Positions 18,645 through 27,412 of a DNA stretch of 64,000 bases are shown in pieces. The notes below the pieces were generated by a model that made no database searches, had not been told where the DNA came from, and saw only the letters and a program-made list of their open reading frames with translations. How positions within the stretch are numbered: position 1 is the first letter of the stretch; every line of letters starts with the position of its first letter. Origin of the DNA: Neoaquamicrobium sediminum (lineage in GTDB: Bacteria > Pseudomonadota > Alphaproteobacteria > Rhizobiales > Rhizobiaceae); the NCBI RefSeq assembly GCF_013240295.1, contig NZ_JABETK010000006.1, positions 173,993 through 237,992 of the forward strand, given 5' to 3'. The translations under genes were made by a program, and so were the position numbers.

Positions 18645-19609
18645 TTAAATGGACACCTCCTGCCCTAAGCCCCGAACTATCGCGGCCTCTGCCGCAATCG
18701 AGGCTACGGCGAGATCCTGAAGCGCCACACCGGTTCCATCGAAGACCGTGATCTCATTGGATGAGGTCCTGCCCACTGCCAGTCCTGAGACGACAGCGCC
18801 AAGCGGTGTAATATTGGCTGGTTCGATTAACTTCTCGGCGATGGCATGTTGTGCTTCGCCGATCGTGCAAGACTGGGCGACTTCATCGGTGAAGACGCGT
18901 GCGTCCTGCAACAGGCGCGCTTCCACCTCCTGCTTACCCTTTGTATCCGTGCCCATGCACGCAAGATGGGTACCGGGGCGGACGTGGTCTCGCAGCAGGA
19001 CCGGCGCATAGCTTGAGGTCACGGTGATGATCACATCGGCTTCGGCCCCGAGCCTAGCTAAGTCCGCTGCCTCGAACGGCAGGCCCAAGGCTGCAGCCGC
19101 ATCGGCCAGCTTTGAGAGCTTCTCTGCTTGCCGGTTCCAGGCAATGACCTTATCGAATGTCCGGACTCGTGCGGCGCCGCGCATTTGAAAAACCGATTGA
19201 TGGCCCGCGCCGACGATCCCAAGAACACGTGCGTCACGCCGCGCCAGGTGATTTATCGATACAGCTGAAGCTGCCGCAGTCCGCAATGCCGTCAGAAGAT
19301 TGCCCCCACCGCCGCTTTGACTTGGCCGGTCTCCGGGTCGAACAGCAAGATTATCGATTGATGATTGGTGATGCCTCGGGTGATGTTCGAGGGCCAGTAG
19401 CCGCCTGCTTTGAGGCCGAGCGCGAGGCCGGCCTGATCGAAACCGGCCTTTATGCCGTAGAGCGCGTCTGCACAGCCGATAGCCTCCCGAACAACAGGGA
19501 AATTGCGGGCCTGACCACGCGCCATGGCGACGAAGACTTTTTCTACGGCGTTGAAGACATCCGTTTCGCTTACCAGGCCGGCGATAAGGCGCTCAGGCAC
19601 AATGATCAT
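18645..19609 (-). pseudogene. bhcD: Iminosuccinate reductase BhcD-like (ornithine cyclodeaminase family), frameshifted
   Basis: The repaired protein is about 321 residues of the ornithine cyclodeaminase/mu-crystallin family: MIIVPERLIAGLVS at the start, GGYWPSNITRG, HQSIILLFDPETG, the Rossmann motif VLGIVGAGHQ and MGTDTKGKQEV. The break is in a C5 run (plus strand 19303-19307); one more base gives AAVGGNLLTALRTAAAS. In the beta-hydroxyaspartate cycle BhcD reduces iminosuccinate to aspartate with NADH. Position directly after bhcC- and bhcB-like genes supports this over proline- or alanine-forming cyclodeaminases. An N-terminal extension to 19723 is unlikely. Confidence 0.75.
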
Positions 19610-19791
19610 CAGGTACTCGCACCGGTTGCTGGTTTTCTTTGACGCGCTTGTACCCTTTCGAGCCTCTCTCCTGGCGCGGCGGAAGAGAGGGAAGATGCTC
19701 GCTGCCACCTTCTCCGAGCGCACGGTGCCCGTCTCTAACTCTCACGATTCTGCCGCGCGTCAGAGAGATCGGTGAACGCTTGGTACCGGCT
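19610..19791 (-). other. Spacer between bhcC- and bhcD-like genes with hairpin
   Basis: 182 bp without a gene inside an otherwise tight operon. It contains an inverted repeat with 7-bp arms, CCTCTCT (19663-19669) and AGAGAGG (19684-19690), and a 14-bp loop. It may be an intercistronic processing or attenuation element. No U-tract follows it. Confidence 0.4.
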
Positions 19792-20955
19792 TCAATAGGC
19801 CTTTCCACGGGCGGAAACAGGCCATACTGTTTCGACTTTGCCGTTGCGCACGCCGACATACCAGTCGTGGATATTGCAGGTCGGATCGCAATGGCCCGGT
19901 ACCAGACGGAGCTTGTCGTTGATCTTAAGGGCGCCGTCCGCATCCTCGATCACGCCGTGCTCGTCGCTGCATTTGATGTATTTCACGTCGTCTCGTCCGT
20001 AGATAAACGGCAATCCGCTATCAACGGATTGTGCCTTCAGGCCAGCATCGCAGATTGCTCGGTCGGCTTTGGCATGGCTCATGACGCTCGTCAGGATGAA
20101 CAGGGCATTTTCCCATTCGCCCTTGTCAATACGCTTCCCGTCCTGATCGAGAATGCGTCCATAGTCGGCGTCCATGAAAGCGTAGGAGCCGCATTGCAGT
20201 TCGTTGTAAACGCCGGAATTGGCCTCGAAATAGTACGAGCCCGTCCCACCGCCGGAAACCAGTCCAGGCTTGAGCCCGGCTGCGTCCAACGCCTCCACGG
20301 CGTCCTTGACGATGGCAATGGCGATGTCGAGCTTTTCCCGGCGGGCCGCATAACTGTCGATGTGCTGCATCGCGCCCTGGTAAGCCTGGATACCCGCGAA
20401 TGACAGACCGGGCGCTGCCTCGGCGGCCTGAGCGATTTTCACAACGGCTTCGCTCGAGGTCACGCCGCAGCGGCCTGCGCCGCAATCGATTTCGACAAAG
20501 ATGTCGAGCTGGGTGCCGTGCTTCTGGGTTGCCTCGGACAATTCGGCGATATTGGCAAGGTCGTCGACACAAACGATGATGCGCGAACCGAGCGCCGGCA
20601 GGCGGGCGAGCCGGTCGATCTTGGCGGGATCGCGCACCTGGTTCGACACCAGAACGTCCTTGATGCCGCCATGGACAAAGACTTCGGCTTCGCTGACCTT
20701 CTGGCAGCACACGCCAACGGATCCGCCGAGCTTCTCCTGCAACTTCTGCACGTCGACTGACTTATGCATCTTGCCGTGGCTGCGATGGCGCATGCCGTGA
20801 GCCTTTGCATAGTCGCCCATCTTCTTGATATTGCGCTCCAGAGCATCCAGATCGAGAATCAGACAAGGTGTCTGGATCTGGGATTCATCCATGCCTGGAA
20901 CGGCCGGCACGTCAAAGCCAACGTCGAGCTGATTTAGCTGGGTCATAGCGTTCAT
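19792..20955 (-). CDS. bhcC: Beta-hydroxyaspartate aldolase BhcC-like (DSD1/D-threonine aldolase fold)
   Basis: A 387-residue fold-III PLP enzyme of the alanine-racemase-N / D-serine dehydratase-like family. The PLP lysine lies in RSHGKMHKS (about residue 62). The C-terminal metal site reads PGHCDPTCN. The start at 20955 has AAGGAGAAAG 5 bp upstream and lies 10 bp after the bhcB-like stop. In the beta-hydroxyaspartate cycle BhcC condenses glycine and glyoxylate to (2R,3S)-beta-hydroxyaspartate. D-threonine aldolase or D-threo-3-hydroxyaspartate dehydratase are alternatives from the same family; the bhcB/bhcD context favours the aldolase. Confidence 0.75.
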   Translation of the reverse strand: MNAMTQLNQLDVGFDVPAVPGMDESQIQTPCLILDLDALERNIKKMGDYAKAHGMRHRSHGKMHKSVDVQKLQEKLGGSVGVCCQKVSEAEVFVHGGIKDVLVSNQVRDPAKIDRLARLPALGSRIIVCVDDLANIAELSEATQKHGTQLDIFVEIDCGAGRCGVTSSEAVVKIAQAAEAAPGLSFAGIQAYQGAMQHIDSYAARREKLDIAIAIVKDAVEALDAAGLKPGLVSGGGTGSYYFEANSGVYNELQCGSYAFMDADYGRILDQDGKRIDKGEWENALFILTSVMSHAKADRAICDAGLKAQSVDSGLPFIYGRDDVKYIKCSDEHGVIEDADGALKINDKLRLVPGHCDPTCNIHDWYVGVRNGKVETVWPVSARGKAY

Positions 20956-20965
20956 GTCTTTCTCC

Positions 20966-21913
20966 TTAATTCCAGGGCAGCTTGTCGAGATCGACATTGC
21001 CGCCGGTGACGATCACGCCGACGCGTTTTCCGGCGAACACTTCGGGGCTCTTCAGGATGGCGGCCAGCGGCACGGCGCTTGACGGCTCCATCACCAGTTT
21101 CATGCGCTTCCAGATTAGCTTCATAGCGCCGACGATCTCGTCTTCCGACGCAGTGAGGATGTCGGTGACGTTATTCTTGACGAAGTGCCAGGTAAGGTCC
21201 TTCAGGGGAACCTTCAGACCGTCGGCCACCGTCTGAGGCGCATCGTCGGCAATGATGTGACCGGCTTTGAAACTACGGAAGGCGTCATCCGCCTGTTCTG
21301 GTTCGGCCGCGTAAATTTTCACGTGCGGCGCGAGCGTCGACAGTGCGAGGCAACTTCCCGAAACCATGCCGCCACCACCGATCGGCGCAACGATAGCATC
21401 AAGCTCTGCTACCTGGCTAACCAGCTCGGCGGCGCAGGTTGCCTGGCCGGCGATCACTCGGGGGTCGTTATAAGGATGCACAAACTCCGCACCCGTCTGT
21501 GCGACAACTTCAGCGAACACGGCTTCGCGGGAGGAAGTAGATGGCTCGCATTCGACAACGCGCCCGCCGTAGCCTTTCACTGCGTCCTTTTTCGCCTGCG
21601 GTGCCGTATGCGGCATGACAACGGTACAGGGGATTCTTCGCCGGCCCGCGGCGTAGGACAGGCAGGTACCGTGATTTCCCGATGAGTGGGTCGCAACACC
21701 CCGCCCCGCTTCATCATCGCTCAGGCCGAATACGGCGTTCGACGCGCCGCGTGCCTTGAAGGCTCCGGCTTTTTGAAAGTTCTCGCACTTGAAGAATAAC
21801 TGTGCCCCGGCGAGCTCGTTGATGAACGTCGATGACATGACCGGGGTACGGTGGATGTGGGGCCGGATCCGGGCCTCTGCGGCTTCGACGTCCGAAAATT
21901 CGGGGATTTTCAT
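20966..21913 (-). CDS. bhcB: Beta-hydroxyaspartate dehydratase BhcB-like (threonine dehydratase family)
   Basis: A 315-residue fold-II PLP enzyme. PLP lysine in QKAGAFKARGA (K53), substrate loop THSSGNHG and the phosphate-binding tetraglycine loop PIGGGGMVSG are all present. The family includes serine racemase and threo-3-hydroxyaspartate dehydratase; in the beta-hydroxyaspartate cycle BhcB turns beta-hydroxyaspartate into iminosuccinate plus water. Being followed by aldolase- and iminosuccinate-reductase-like genes makes that role likelier than catabolic threonine dehydratase. No C-terminal ACT domain, as expected for this subgroup. Confidence 0.78.
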   Translation of the reverse strand: MKIPEFSDVEAAEARIRPHIHRTPVMSSTFINELAGAQLFFKCENFQKAGAFKARGASNAVFGLSDDEAGRGVATHSSGNHGTCLSYAAGRRRIPCTVVMPHTAPQAKKDAVKGYGGRVVECEPSTSSREAVFAEVVAQTGAEFVHPYNDPRVIAGQATCAAELVSQVAELDAIVAPIGGGGMVSGSCLALSTLAPHVKIYAAEPEQADDAFRSFKAGHIIADDAPQTVADGLKVPLKDLTWHFVKNNVTDILTASEDEIVGAMKLIWKRMKLVMEPSSAVPLAAILKSPEVFAGKRVGVIVTGGNVDLDKLPWN

Positions 21914-21932
21914 ACGGTGATCTTTCTGTCAA

Positions 21933-22358
21933 TCAGCTGGCAGCTCTGGCGGGGCCTGCGGCGCTGTCAGGCGAATCCAGGGCAATGGCATCGAGTTCGA
22001 TGAGGTGGCCGTCGTGAAGTGCCGGCACGGGGACAACTGACCGGGCGGGGCGGGCATCACCGAATGCCTCCGCGTAGGCCTTGTTGAAAATAGCCCAGTG
22101 CTCTGCGCCGACGATATAGGCTGTAACGCGCAAGACGTGCGATGGCTTTGCACCGGCGGCGTCGAGTACGGCGAGAAGATTGTGCAGCGCGATCCGCGCC
22201 TGTTCTTCGAACGGGTTGCCGTCCTGTCCGTGCATTTTCTCAGGTTCAAGAGGAAGCTGACCCGAGACATAGATGAAGCCGGCGGCCCGTATCGCTTGGC
22301 TATAATGCCCAAGCGGTCTCGGGGCGCTGTTTGTCGAAATTCGCTCTACGATCGTCAT
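21933..22358 (-). CDS. RidA-family enamine/imine deaminase
   Basis: A 141-residue RidA (YjgF) protein beginning MTIVERISTNSAPRP, with a GGGGAGC ribosome-binding site before 22358. Family landmarks: GHYSQAIRAAGFIYVSGQLPL and the Arg of VLRVTAYIVG, the carboxylate-binding arginine of active RidA proteins. It hydrolyses reactive 2-imino/enamino acids to 2-keto acids and ammonia. Placement between a D-amino-acid dehydrogenase and two imine-generating PLP enzymes suits that role. Confidence 0.85.
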   Translation of the reverse strand: MTIVERISTNSAPRPLGHYSQAIRAAGFIYVSGQLPLEPEKMHGQDGNPFEEQARIALHNLLAVLDAAGAKPSHVLRVTAYIVGAEHWAIFNKAYAEAFGDARPARSVVPVPALHDGHLIELDAIALDSPDSAAGPARAAS

Positions 22359-22414
22359 ATGCTCCCCGCAGGGTTGAGTGCGCATTGGTGAGGCACCGGC
22401 TTGTGGGAAGGACA

Positions 22415-23718
22415 CTAGGCAAACGGGGCAGTCACACCGTAGGAGTGAGCTTCGCTGCCCGAAAAGCGGCCGGGTGCAAAAGGCGTGATATCGATCGACG
22501 TCTTCTTGCCGGAGAGAAGCTCGGAAACGATGGTCGCGGTCATTGGCGCGCCCGTCATCCCGAGATGGCCATGACCGAACGCATAAACTACGTCAGGTGT
22601 GCGGTGCGCGAACCCGATCACTGGCAGTGAATCGGGGACACTTGGTCGAAAGCCCATCCACTTGGTGTAGCGATCTTCTGAGCCCAACGGCCCGAGACCG
22701 GGGAGGAGGCTTTGGATCTGGGTGTAGAGAATATGTGCCCGCTTCCAGTTCGGCGCGGCTGCGAGGCCGGCGAACTCGACCGTGCCGGCCACGCGCAGGC
22801 CCATTTCCATTGGCGTGGCGATGAATTTGCCCGTTGCGTCGGTGGTTGGAATCCGCGGCGTCACTTCCGGATGCTTGATGACGATGTGATAACCGCGTTC
22901 GGTGTCGAGCGGCACATGATCGCCCAGCGAGGCCGCAAGTGATCTCGAGTGCGCGCCGGTTGCAACGACTGCGGCGTCGACGACGATAGAGCCGTTGGTG
23001 GTCTCTATACTTTTAGGGAATTGCCGTCGGTTTCGAAACCGGTGACCCTCGCCGGCACATAGTCTCCTCCGTTCGCGATGATCTTGCGGAACAGGTGAAC
23101 GACGAGCTCCCGGGGATTGACGGTGTGGCCGTTCTCTTCGACGAGAATGGCCTTGGTGATGCGGGGCGAGAGGTTCGGATCAAAATCCCGCAGGGCCGCT
23201 GCATCCAGGACCTGTGTCTTGACGCCGTTGAGACGTCGCAGCTCCCAGCCACCGCGATCCTTCTCAAATTCCGGCTCCGTCCGGTAGACCGTGAGGTGGC
23301 CTTCGTGCCGGATCAGGTGGCCGGCCCCGGCTTCATCTGCCAGCGAGCTTATCAGCGGCACCGTGCTTTTCAGGAGACTGCGCAATGCCCTTGCTTGTCC
23401 TTTCACCTTTTCCGGCCGCCCGGCGAGAAGGAATTGCACGAGCCATGGCGCAATTCTCGGCAGGTAGCTGAGCCGAATCGAGAGCGGCCCCATCGGATCG
23501 AGCAGCCACTTCGGCAGGCTGGACATCATTCCAGGCATGGACATCGGCACGATCGAGGATGCATTGAAGCATCCGGCATTGCCGAACGACGCACCGTCTC
23601 CAGGTGGATTCGGGTCGATGATTGTGACTTTGAAGCCCTCGCGCTGCAGCATCAACGCGGTGCACACACCCACGATGCCTGCGCCGGCGACCCCGACGGT
23701 TTTGCGGTCCTTATTCAT
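22415..23718 (-). pseudogene. D-amino-acid dehydrogenase (DadA-like FAD oxidoreductase), frameshifted
   Basis: About 433 residues when joined. The N-terminal dinucleotide fold GVAGAGIVGVCTALML and FGNAGCFNASSIVPM (DadA signature) are in frame 1; the C-terminal part with WMGFRPSVPDSLPVIG and YAFGHGHLGMTGAP is in frame 2. A T4 run (plus strand 23010-23013) lacks one base; adding it gives SLKSIETTNG and an uninterrupted enzyme. The family oxidises D-amino acids to imino acids/2-oxoacids and passes electrons to the quinone pool at the inner membrane. RidA genes flank it on both sides. Confidence 0.85.
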
Positions 23719-23792
23719 ATGGTTCTCCTGCGGAACCGGGCATACCGTTGCCCGGTCGCTGATCGCGGCAAATCCAGGTTGAAGTCCCGGCT

Positions 23793-24140
23793 TTAGCGGG
23801 CCGCAGTCACCACAATTTCGATCAGAACATCCTTGCCCAGATCGGATACCCCGATGGTCGCGCGTGCAGGCAAGTCCTGCGGGTCAAGCCAAGAGGTCCA
23901 GGCTTCATTCATCTCTGCCTTCAGGCCCATGTCTGTGATGAATATGGTCGCGGAAATGAGCTTGCTCTTGTCGCTCCCTGCCCCGGCGAGAAGCGTGTCG
24001 AGCTTGGTGCAAATTTGCCGCGTCTGAGCCCCCATTGACGCGCCGTTCAGATCGTCGGCGAGCACGCCGCCAACATGGAGAATGCCATTGGACTCAACAA
24101 TCCGGTGCATGATCGGAGTTTGTTCGTAGCGGACGATCAT
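23793..24140 (-). CDS. RidA-family protein (second copy)
   Basis: A 115-residue RidA-like protein starting MIVRYEQTPIMHRIVES, preceded by GAGG. It is divergent from the other RidA copy and of the subgroup with ISATIFITDM and ARATIGVSDL. The canonical Arg is replaced by the context KLISATIF, so it may not be a classical imine deaminase. First gene of the minus-strand D-amino-acid/bhc operon; operator module B lies 100-168 bp upstream. Confidence 0.8.
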   Translation of the reverse strand: MIVRYEQTPIMHRIVESNGILHVGGVLADDLNGASMGAQTRQICTKLDTLLAGAGSDKSKLISATIFITDMGLKAEMNEAWTSWLDPQDLPARATIGVSDLGKDVLIEIVVTAAR

Positions 24141-24239
24141 CGACCTCATTCCTGATTTCTAGCAGCCGGCCTCGCAACTGACGCCGGCCCCGGCAGTTCA
24201 ATCGGGCGTCCTCGTCGCTCGGCGACGCCTGATCTTGGC

Positions 24240-24308
24240 TATAATATTTGCAGTCTGGATTGCGTAGTCAAATGCCAATTAGAGGCATCGCCATAACCGT
24301 TTATTATA
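24240..24308. promoter_or_regulatory. Operator-like module B (copy of module A at 17567)
   Basis: Gap-free 69-bp partner of module A. TATAATA, GTCAAATGC and TTATA occur at identical spacing (27 and 37 bp between block starts). It lies upstream of the RidA-led operon running to bhcD. Shared architecture before two operons suggests joint control by one regulator, probably the LysR protein of 17692-18608. Confidence 0.6.
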
Positions 24309-24590
24309 GGAGAGATCCCCCGGCAGCGGATGGTTCGAATGTGTGCCCGTTCGGTTGAAACTAGATGGGTCACGTGAATGGCGCACGACGCTGAGCAAAG
24401 CCGCTGGCAGCAACTGCTTCAGCGGGCGATGCGTCAATCAGCGCCACAAGAGAGGAGGCGCTGATCTCGAATTATGGCTTGGCCAAAAAGGAGGCCGCCA
24501 CCGTAGGGTGACGGCCGATGATCCTCGGGAGAGTTCGGTCTTTTGCGACGCGGATAGCTCACCGGGGTCCCTGGTGAGTGTTATTGGCCC
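24309..24590. other. Non-coding interval with small hairpin
   Basis: No supportable gene. A stem with arms CTCACC (24558-24563) and GGTGAG (24573-24578) lies just beyond the end of the receptor gene at 24591 and may help end that minus-strand transcript, although no U-tract is present. Confidence 0.35.
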
Positions 24591-25667
24591 TCAGGGCTTG
24601 AAGTTCTTAGCGGCGTCTTCGACAGCGGCGATATCAAAGTCGTTGGCCAAATCAACCGGGCCGTTCGTGTAGGTTGTTTCCGGATCGAGACCGGGCGCAA
24701 TCTGCCCTGCCTTTGTGACGAAATCGGTTGTGAACGCCACCTTCTCCGGCGGGAAATATCCAAACTTCGGGACCGGTAGATTGCGATATTCGTAGTCAGG
24801 CATGATTGCCTTGAGGATTGCGATATCCACGGCACGCGCTTTATCGCTGCGAGCGGCTACGTCGGGCCAGTTCTTATAGCACAGGTCCAATGCGGCTTCC
24901 GGATTCGCCGCCGCGAAAACCATCCCTTTGGCGATCGCCCGGTTGTACTTCGCAATCGTCTCGGGCTTCTTCTCCAGAAGGTCGTTGCTGACCAGGAGGC
25001 CGCCGTCGAGCAGATTCTGGTAATTCGGAAAAACGTCGCGGATGATATTGAGCTTCAGTCCCTGCCCTTGGATAATCGCGTAAGCCGAGTTCCAAAGGTA
25101 GAGGCCTTGCACCTGGTTGCTTGACAGCGCCGTACTGGCCTGCGCTCCCACGCCCACCGCCACAAAACCTACGTCCTTGTCAGGAACGAGCCCGGCTGCT
25201 TTTACCATCGCCACAGCTTCCGGGAACCGTCCTGACGCGAGGCTCGATACCCCGATCAGCTTGCCGGAAATGTCTTTCGCTTCCTTGATGGGGCCATCTG
25301 CCAGAACGGCAAGTCCGCTCGCATAGCGGGGCGACGAGTTACAGTACATTCGGATCGATGCCCCTTTCTGGATCGCGCCGAATATCGGGGCTGTATTTGC
25401 CTGGCCCAGATTTGCCCCTCCGCCCACCACCAGCTGGACGACAGCCGACGAGCCGGCGGTAAACTGGATTTCGACATCCAGACCTTCTTCGGCAAAGTAG
25501 CCCATCTGATTGGGCACCGCATACCGCCACAACTCATCGTGAACGCCTGGTGTCGGTTGACCGGCGGCATAGATCAGTTTGCGCTTGCCTCCCGATTGGG
25601 CATGAGCGCGGGAAACAAATGGCGCCGCCAGCATGGCGCCGCAGAACAGTCGTCGATTAATGCTCAT
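24591..25667 (-). CDS. ABC transporter substrate-binding protein (NMT1/SsuA-like)
   Basis: A 358-residue periplasmic receptor with a signal peptide containing a twin-Arg-like start (MSINRRLFCGAMLAAPFVSRAHA). The NMT1/THI5-like fold is shown by PNQMGYFAEEGLDVEIQFTAGSSAVVQLV. Last gene of a three-gene importer (ATPase, permease, receptor order on the minus strand). Ligands in this clan include thiamine precursors, pyrimidines and aliphatic sulfonates. None can be chosen from sequence. Confidence 0.87.
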   Translation of the reverse strand: MSINRRLFCGAMLAAPFVSRAHAQSGGKRKLIYAAGQPTPGVHDELWRYAVPNQMGYFAEEGLDVEIQFTAGSSAVVQLVVGGGANLGQANTAPIFGAIQKGASIRMYCNSSPRYASGLAVLADGPIKEAKDISGKLIGVSSLASGRFPEAVAMVKAAGLVPDKDVGFVAVGVGAQASTALSSNQVQGLYLWNSAYAIIQGQGLKLNIIRDVFPNYQNLLDGGLLVSNDLLEKKPETIAKYNRAIAKGMVFAAANPEAALDLCYKNWPDVAARSDKARAVDIAILKAIMPDYEYRNLPVPKFGYFPPEKVAFTTDFVTKAGQIAPGLDPETTYTNGPVDLANDFDIAAVEDAAKNFKP

Positions 25668-25700
25668 TCCACCCTCTCCTATTTACTTGTTGACCTTCAC

Positions 25701-26486
25701 TCAGACGTAGTCCTGGCCGCGCGCAGTCGATCCCCAGAAGACAACCTTCCGCTGGATCAAAGCCATGAGGAGGTGGAGGGCGTAGCCGGTGACGCCCAGT
25801 GTGACGAGCACGGCAAAGACCGTTGCGATGTCCATTCGGAAGTTCGCGACGATCAGCAGGTTGCCGATCCCGGCCTGCGCACCGATAAATTCGCCGACGA
25901 CCGCGCCAAGCAGCGAAAAGACAATTCCGACGTTCAATCCGGCGAATATGAAAGGCAGCGCCGTTGGAAACTTGACGACCCAGAAAACCTGCCAGCGCGA
26001 TCCGCGCATGGCGCGGACCATGTCAATGCGATCGCGGTCTGTGCCCCAGATGCCCTCGATTGTGTTAATGAGGATCGGAAAGACGGCAATGGTTACCGCG
26101 ATGACGATTTTGCTCGTCATGCCGAAGCCGAACCAGAGAACCAGCAGGGGAGCTATCGCAATCTTTGGTACTGTCTGGAAGGCAATCAGGTATGGGTAAA
26201 CGGCCCTCTTGAACCAGTCCACTTCGGCGATAATTGCACCGAGGCCAATTCCAAGCGCTGCCGCGATGGCAAATCCCACGGCTGTCTCAAACAGCGTCAC
26301 ACCAAGGTTGTAAAGCAGAGCGCCATGCACCGTCTCCTGCCACAACGCCAAAGCGATCTGGGAGGGTGGCGGTACCAAAAGGGCCGATACGTTCCAGAAA
26401 TCGCATATAAGCTCCCAACTTGCGACGAAGATAACGAACGCTGCAGGAGTACAGAGATCGATCCAAGACCAGCGACGTGCGCGCAT
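25701..26486 (-). CDS. ABC transporter permease (NitT/TauT/Ssu type)
   Basis: A 261-residue multi-spanning permease with the EAA region VRAMRGSRWQVFWVVKFPTALPFIF. Its start codon coincides with the end of the ATPase gene (1-bp overlap at 26486) and the receptor gene follows after 33 bp, so the three form one importer. The family works as a homodimer with the SsuB-like ATPase. Confidence 0.88.
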   Translation of the reverse strand: MRARRWSWIDLCTPAAFVIFVASWELICDFWNVSALLVPPPSQIALALWQETVHGALLYNLGVTLFETAVGFAIAAALGIGLGAIIAEVDWFKRAVYPYLIAFQTVPKIAIAPLLVLWFGFGMTSKIVIAVTIAVFPILINTIEGIWGTDRDRIDMVRAMRGSRWQVFWVVKFPTALPFIFAGLNVGIVFSLLGAVVGEFIGAQAGIGNLLIVANFRMDIATVFAVLVTLGVTGYALHLLMALIQRKVVFWGSTARGQDYV

Positions 26487-27292
26487 CAGTCTACGCCTCC
26501 TTTTGCATTGAGCAGCGAGCGGATGTGGTTCGCGTAAACGCCGAATTTGTCCGACCCCATGTCGTCCAGCGATCTGGGCCGCGGGAGGTCGATCCGCAAA
26601 TCCTCCACGATCCGCCCCGGGCGATCGCTCATGACCAGCACGCGATCTGCCAGGAACACGGCTTCGCCGATCGAGTGGGTAATCAGGAAGATTGTCTTTT
26701 TGCTCTCCATCCAGATGCGCTGCAGCTCGGCATTCATGCGCTCCCGCGTCATCGCATCGAGGGCGCCAAATGGCTCGTCCATCAGCAAAATGGCGGGGTC
26801 GTGGATAAGGCCGCGGCAGATGGCCGCGCGCTGCTTCATGCCGCCGGACAGCTCATTGGGGTATCGTTCCTCAAACCCCGAGAGGCCGCTTATTCGGCCA
26901 AGCAGATCGCTGGCCCGTTCTTTGTAGTGTGCAACGTCGAGCTTCTGGATGCGTACCGGCAGCATGACGTTTTCAACAATCGTCAGCCACGGGAGAAGAA
27001 CGGAATCCTGGAAGACGACACCGACATCGCTCCGAGGTCCTGTTATCGGCTCGCCATGGAGGAATAGGTCACCGCCGCTGCGCGGCAGGAGCCCGGCGAA
27101 TATCTTTAGGAGCGTACTTTTCCCGCAACCGCTGGGTCCGACGACTGCAACGAACTCTCCGTCACCGATCTGGAACGAAGTGTCTGTAAGAGCGAGAACG
27201 GTATCACCGGCTTGCGTGTGATAAGACTTATGTAATCCCCGTACATCAAGTATGGGACCACGCGCTTGCGCCGGTGAACTCCTCATTTCCAA
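26486..27292 (-). CDS. ABC transporter ATP-binding protein (NitT/TauT type)
   Basis: A 268-residue ATPase: Walker A GPSGCGKST at about 53-61, Q-loop VFQDSVLLPW, signature LSGGMKQR and Walker B LLMDEPFGALD. All motifs intact. Second importer of this family in the window and distinct from the copy at 15321. It lies downstream of the D-cysteine desulfhydrase-type gene with a 120-bp gap, so it may have its own promoter. Confidence 0.9.
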   Translation of the reverse strand: MEMRSSPAQARGPILDVRGLHKSYHTQAGDTVLALTDTSFQIGDGEFVAVVGPSGCGKSTLLKIFAGLLPRSGGDLFLHGEPITGPRSDVGVVFQDSVLLPWLTIVENVMLPVRIQKLDVAHYKERASDLLGRISGLSGFEERYPNELSGGMKQRAAICRGLIHDPAILLMDEPFGALDAMTRERMNAELQRIWMESKKTIFLITHSIGEAVFLADRVLVMSDRPGRIVEDLRIDLPRPRSLDDMGSDKFGVYANHIRSLLNAKGGVD

Positions 27293-27412
27293 ACAGGCTC
27301 CTCCCGCGCTGAGCGGACCACCAGAAAATCGGCTATCAATTCGTCTGCCTACGTTACCTCACAGCTCCATATATCAGCACCTCGCGTCGTTGTTCTTGCG
27401 ACGATCACGCCG

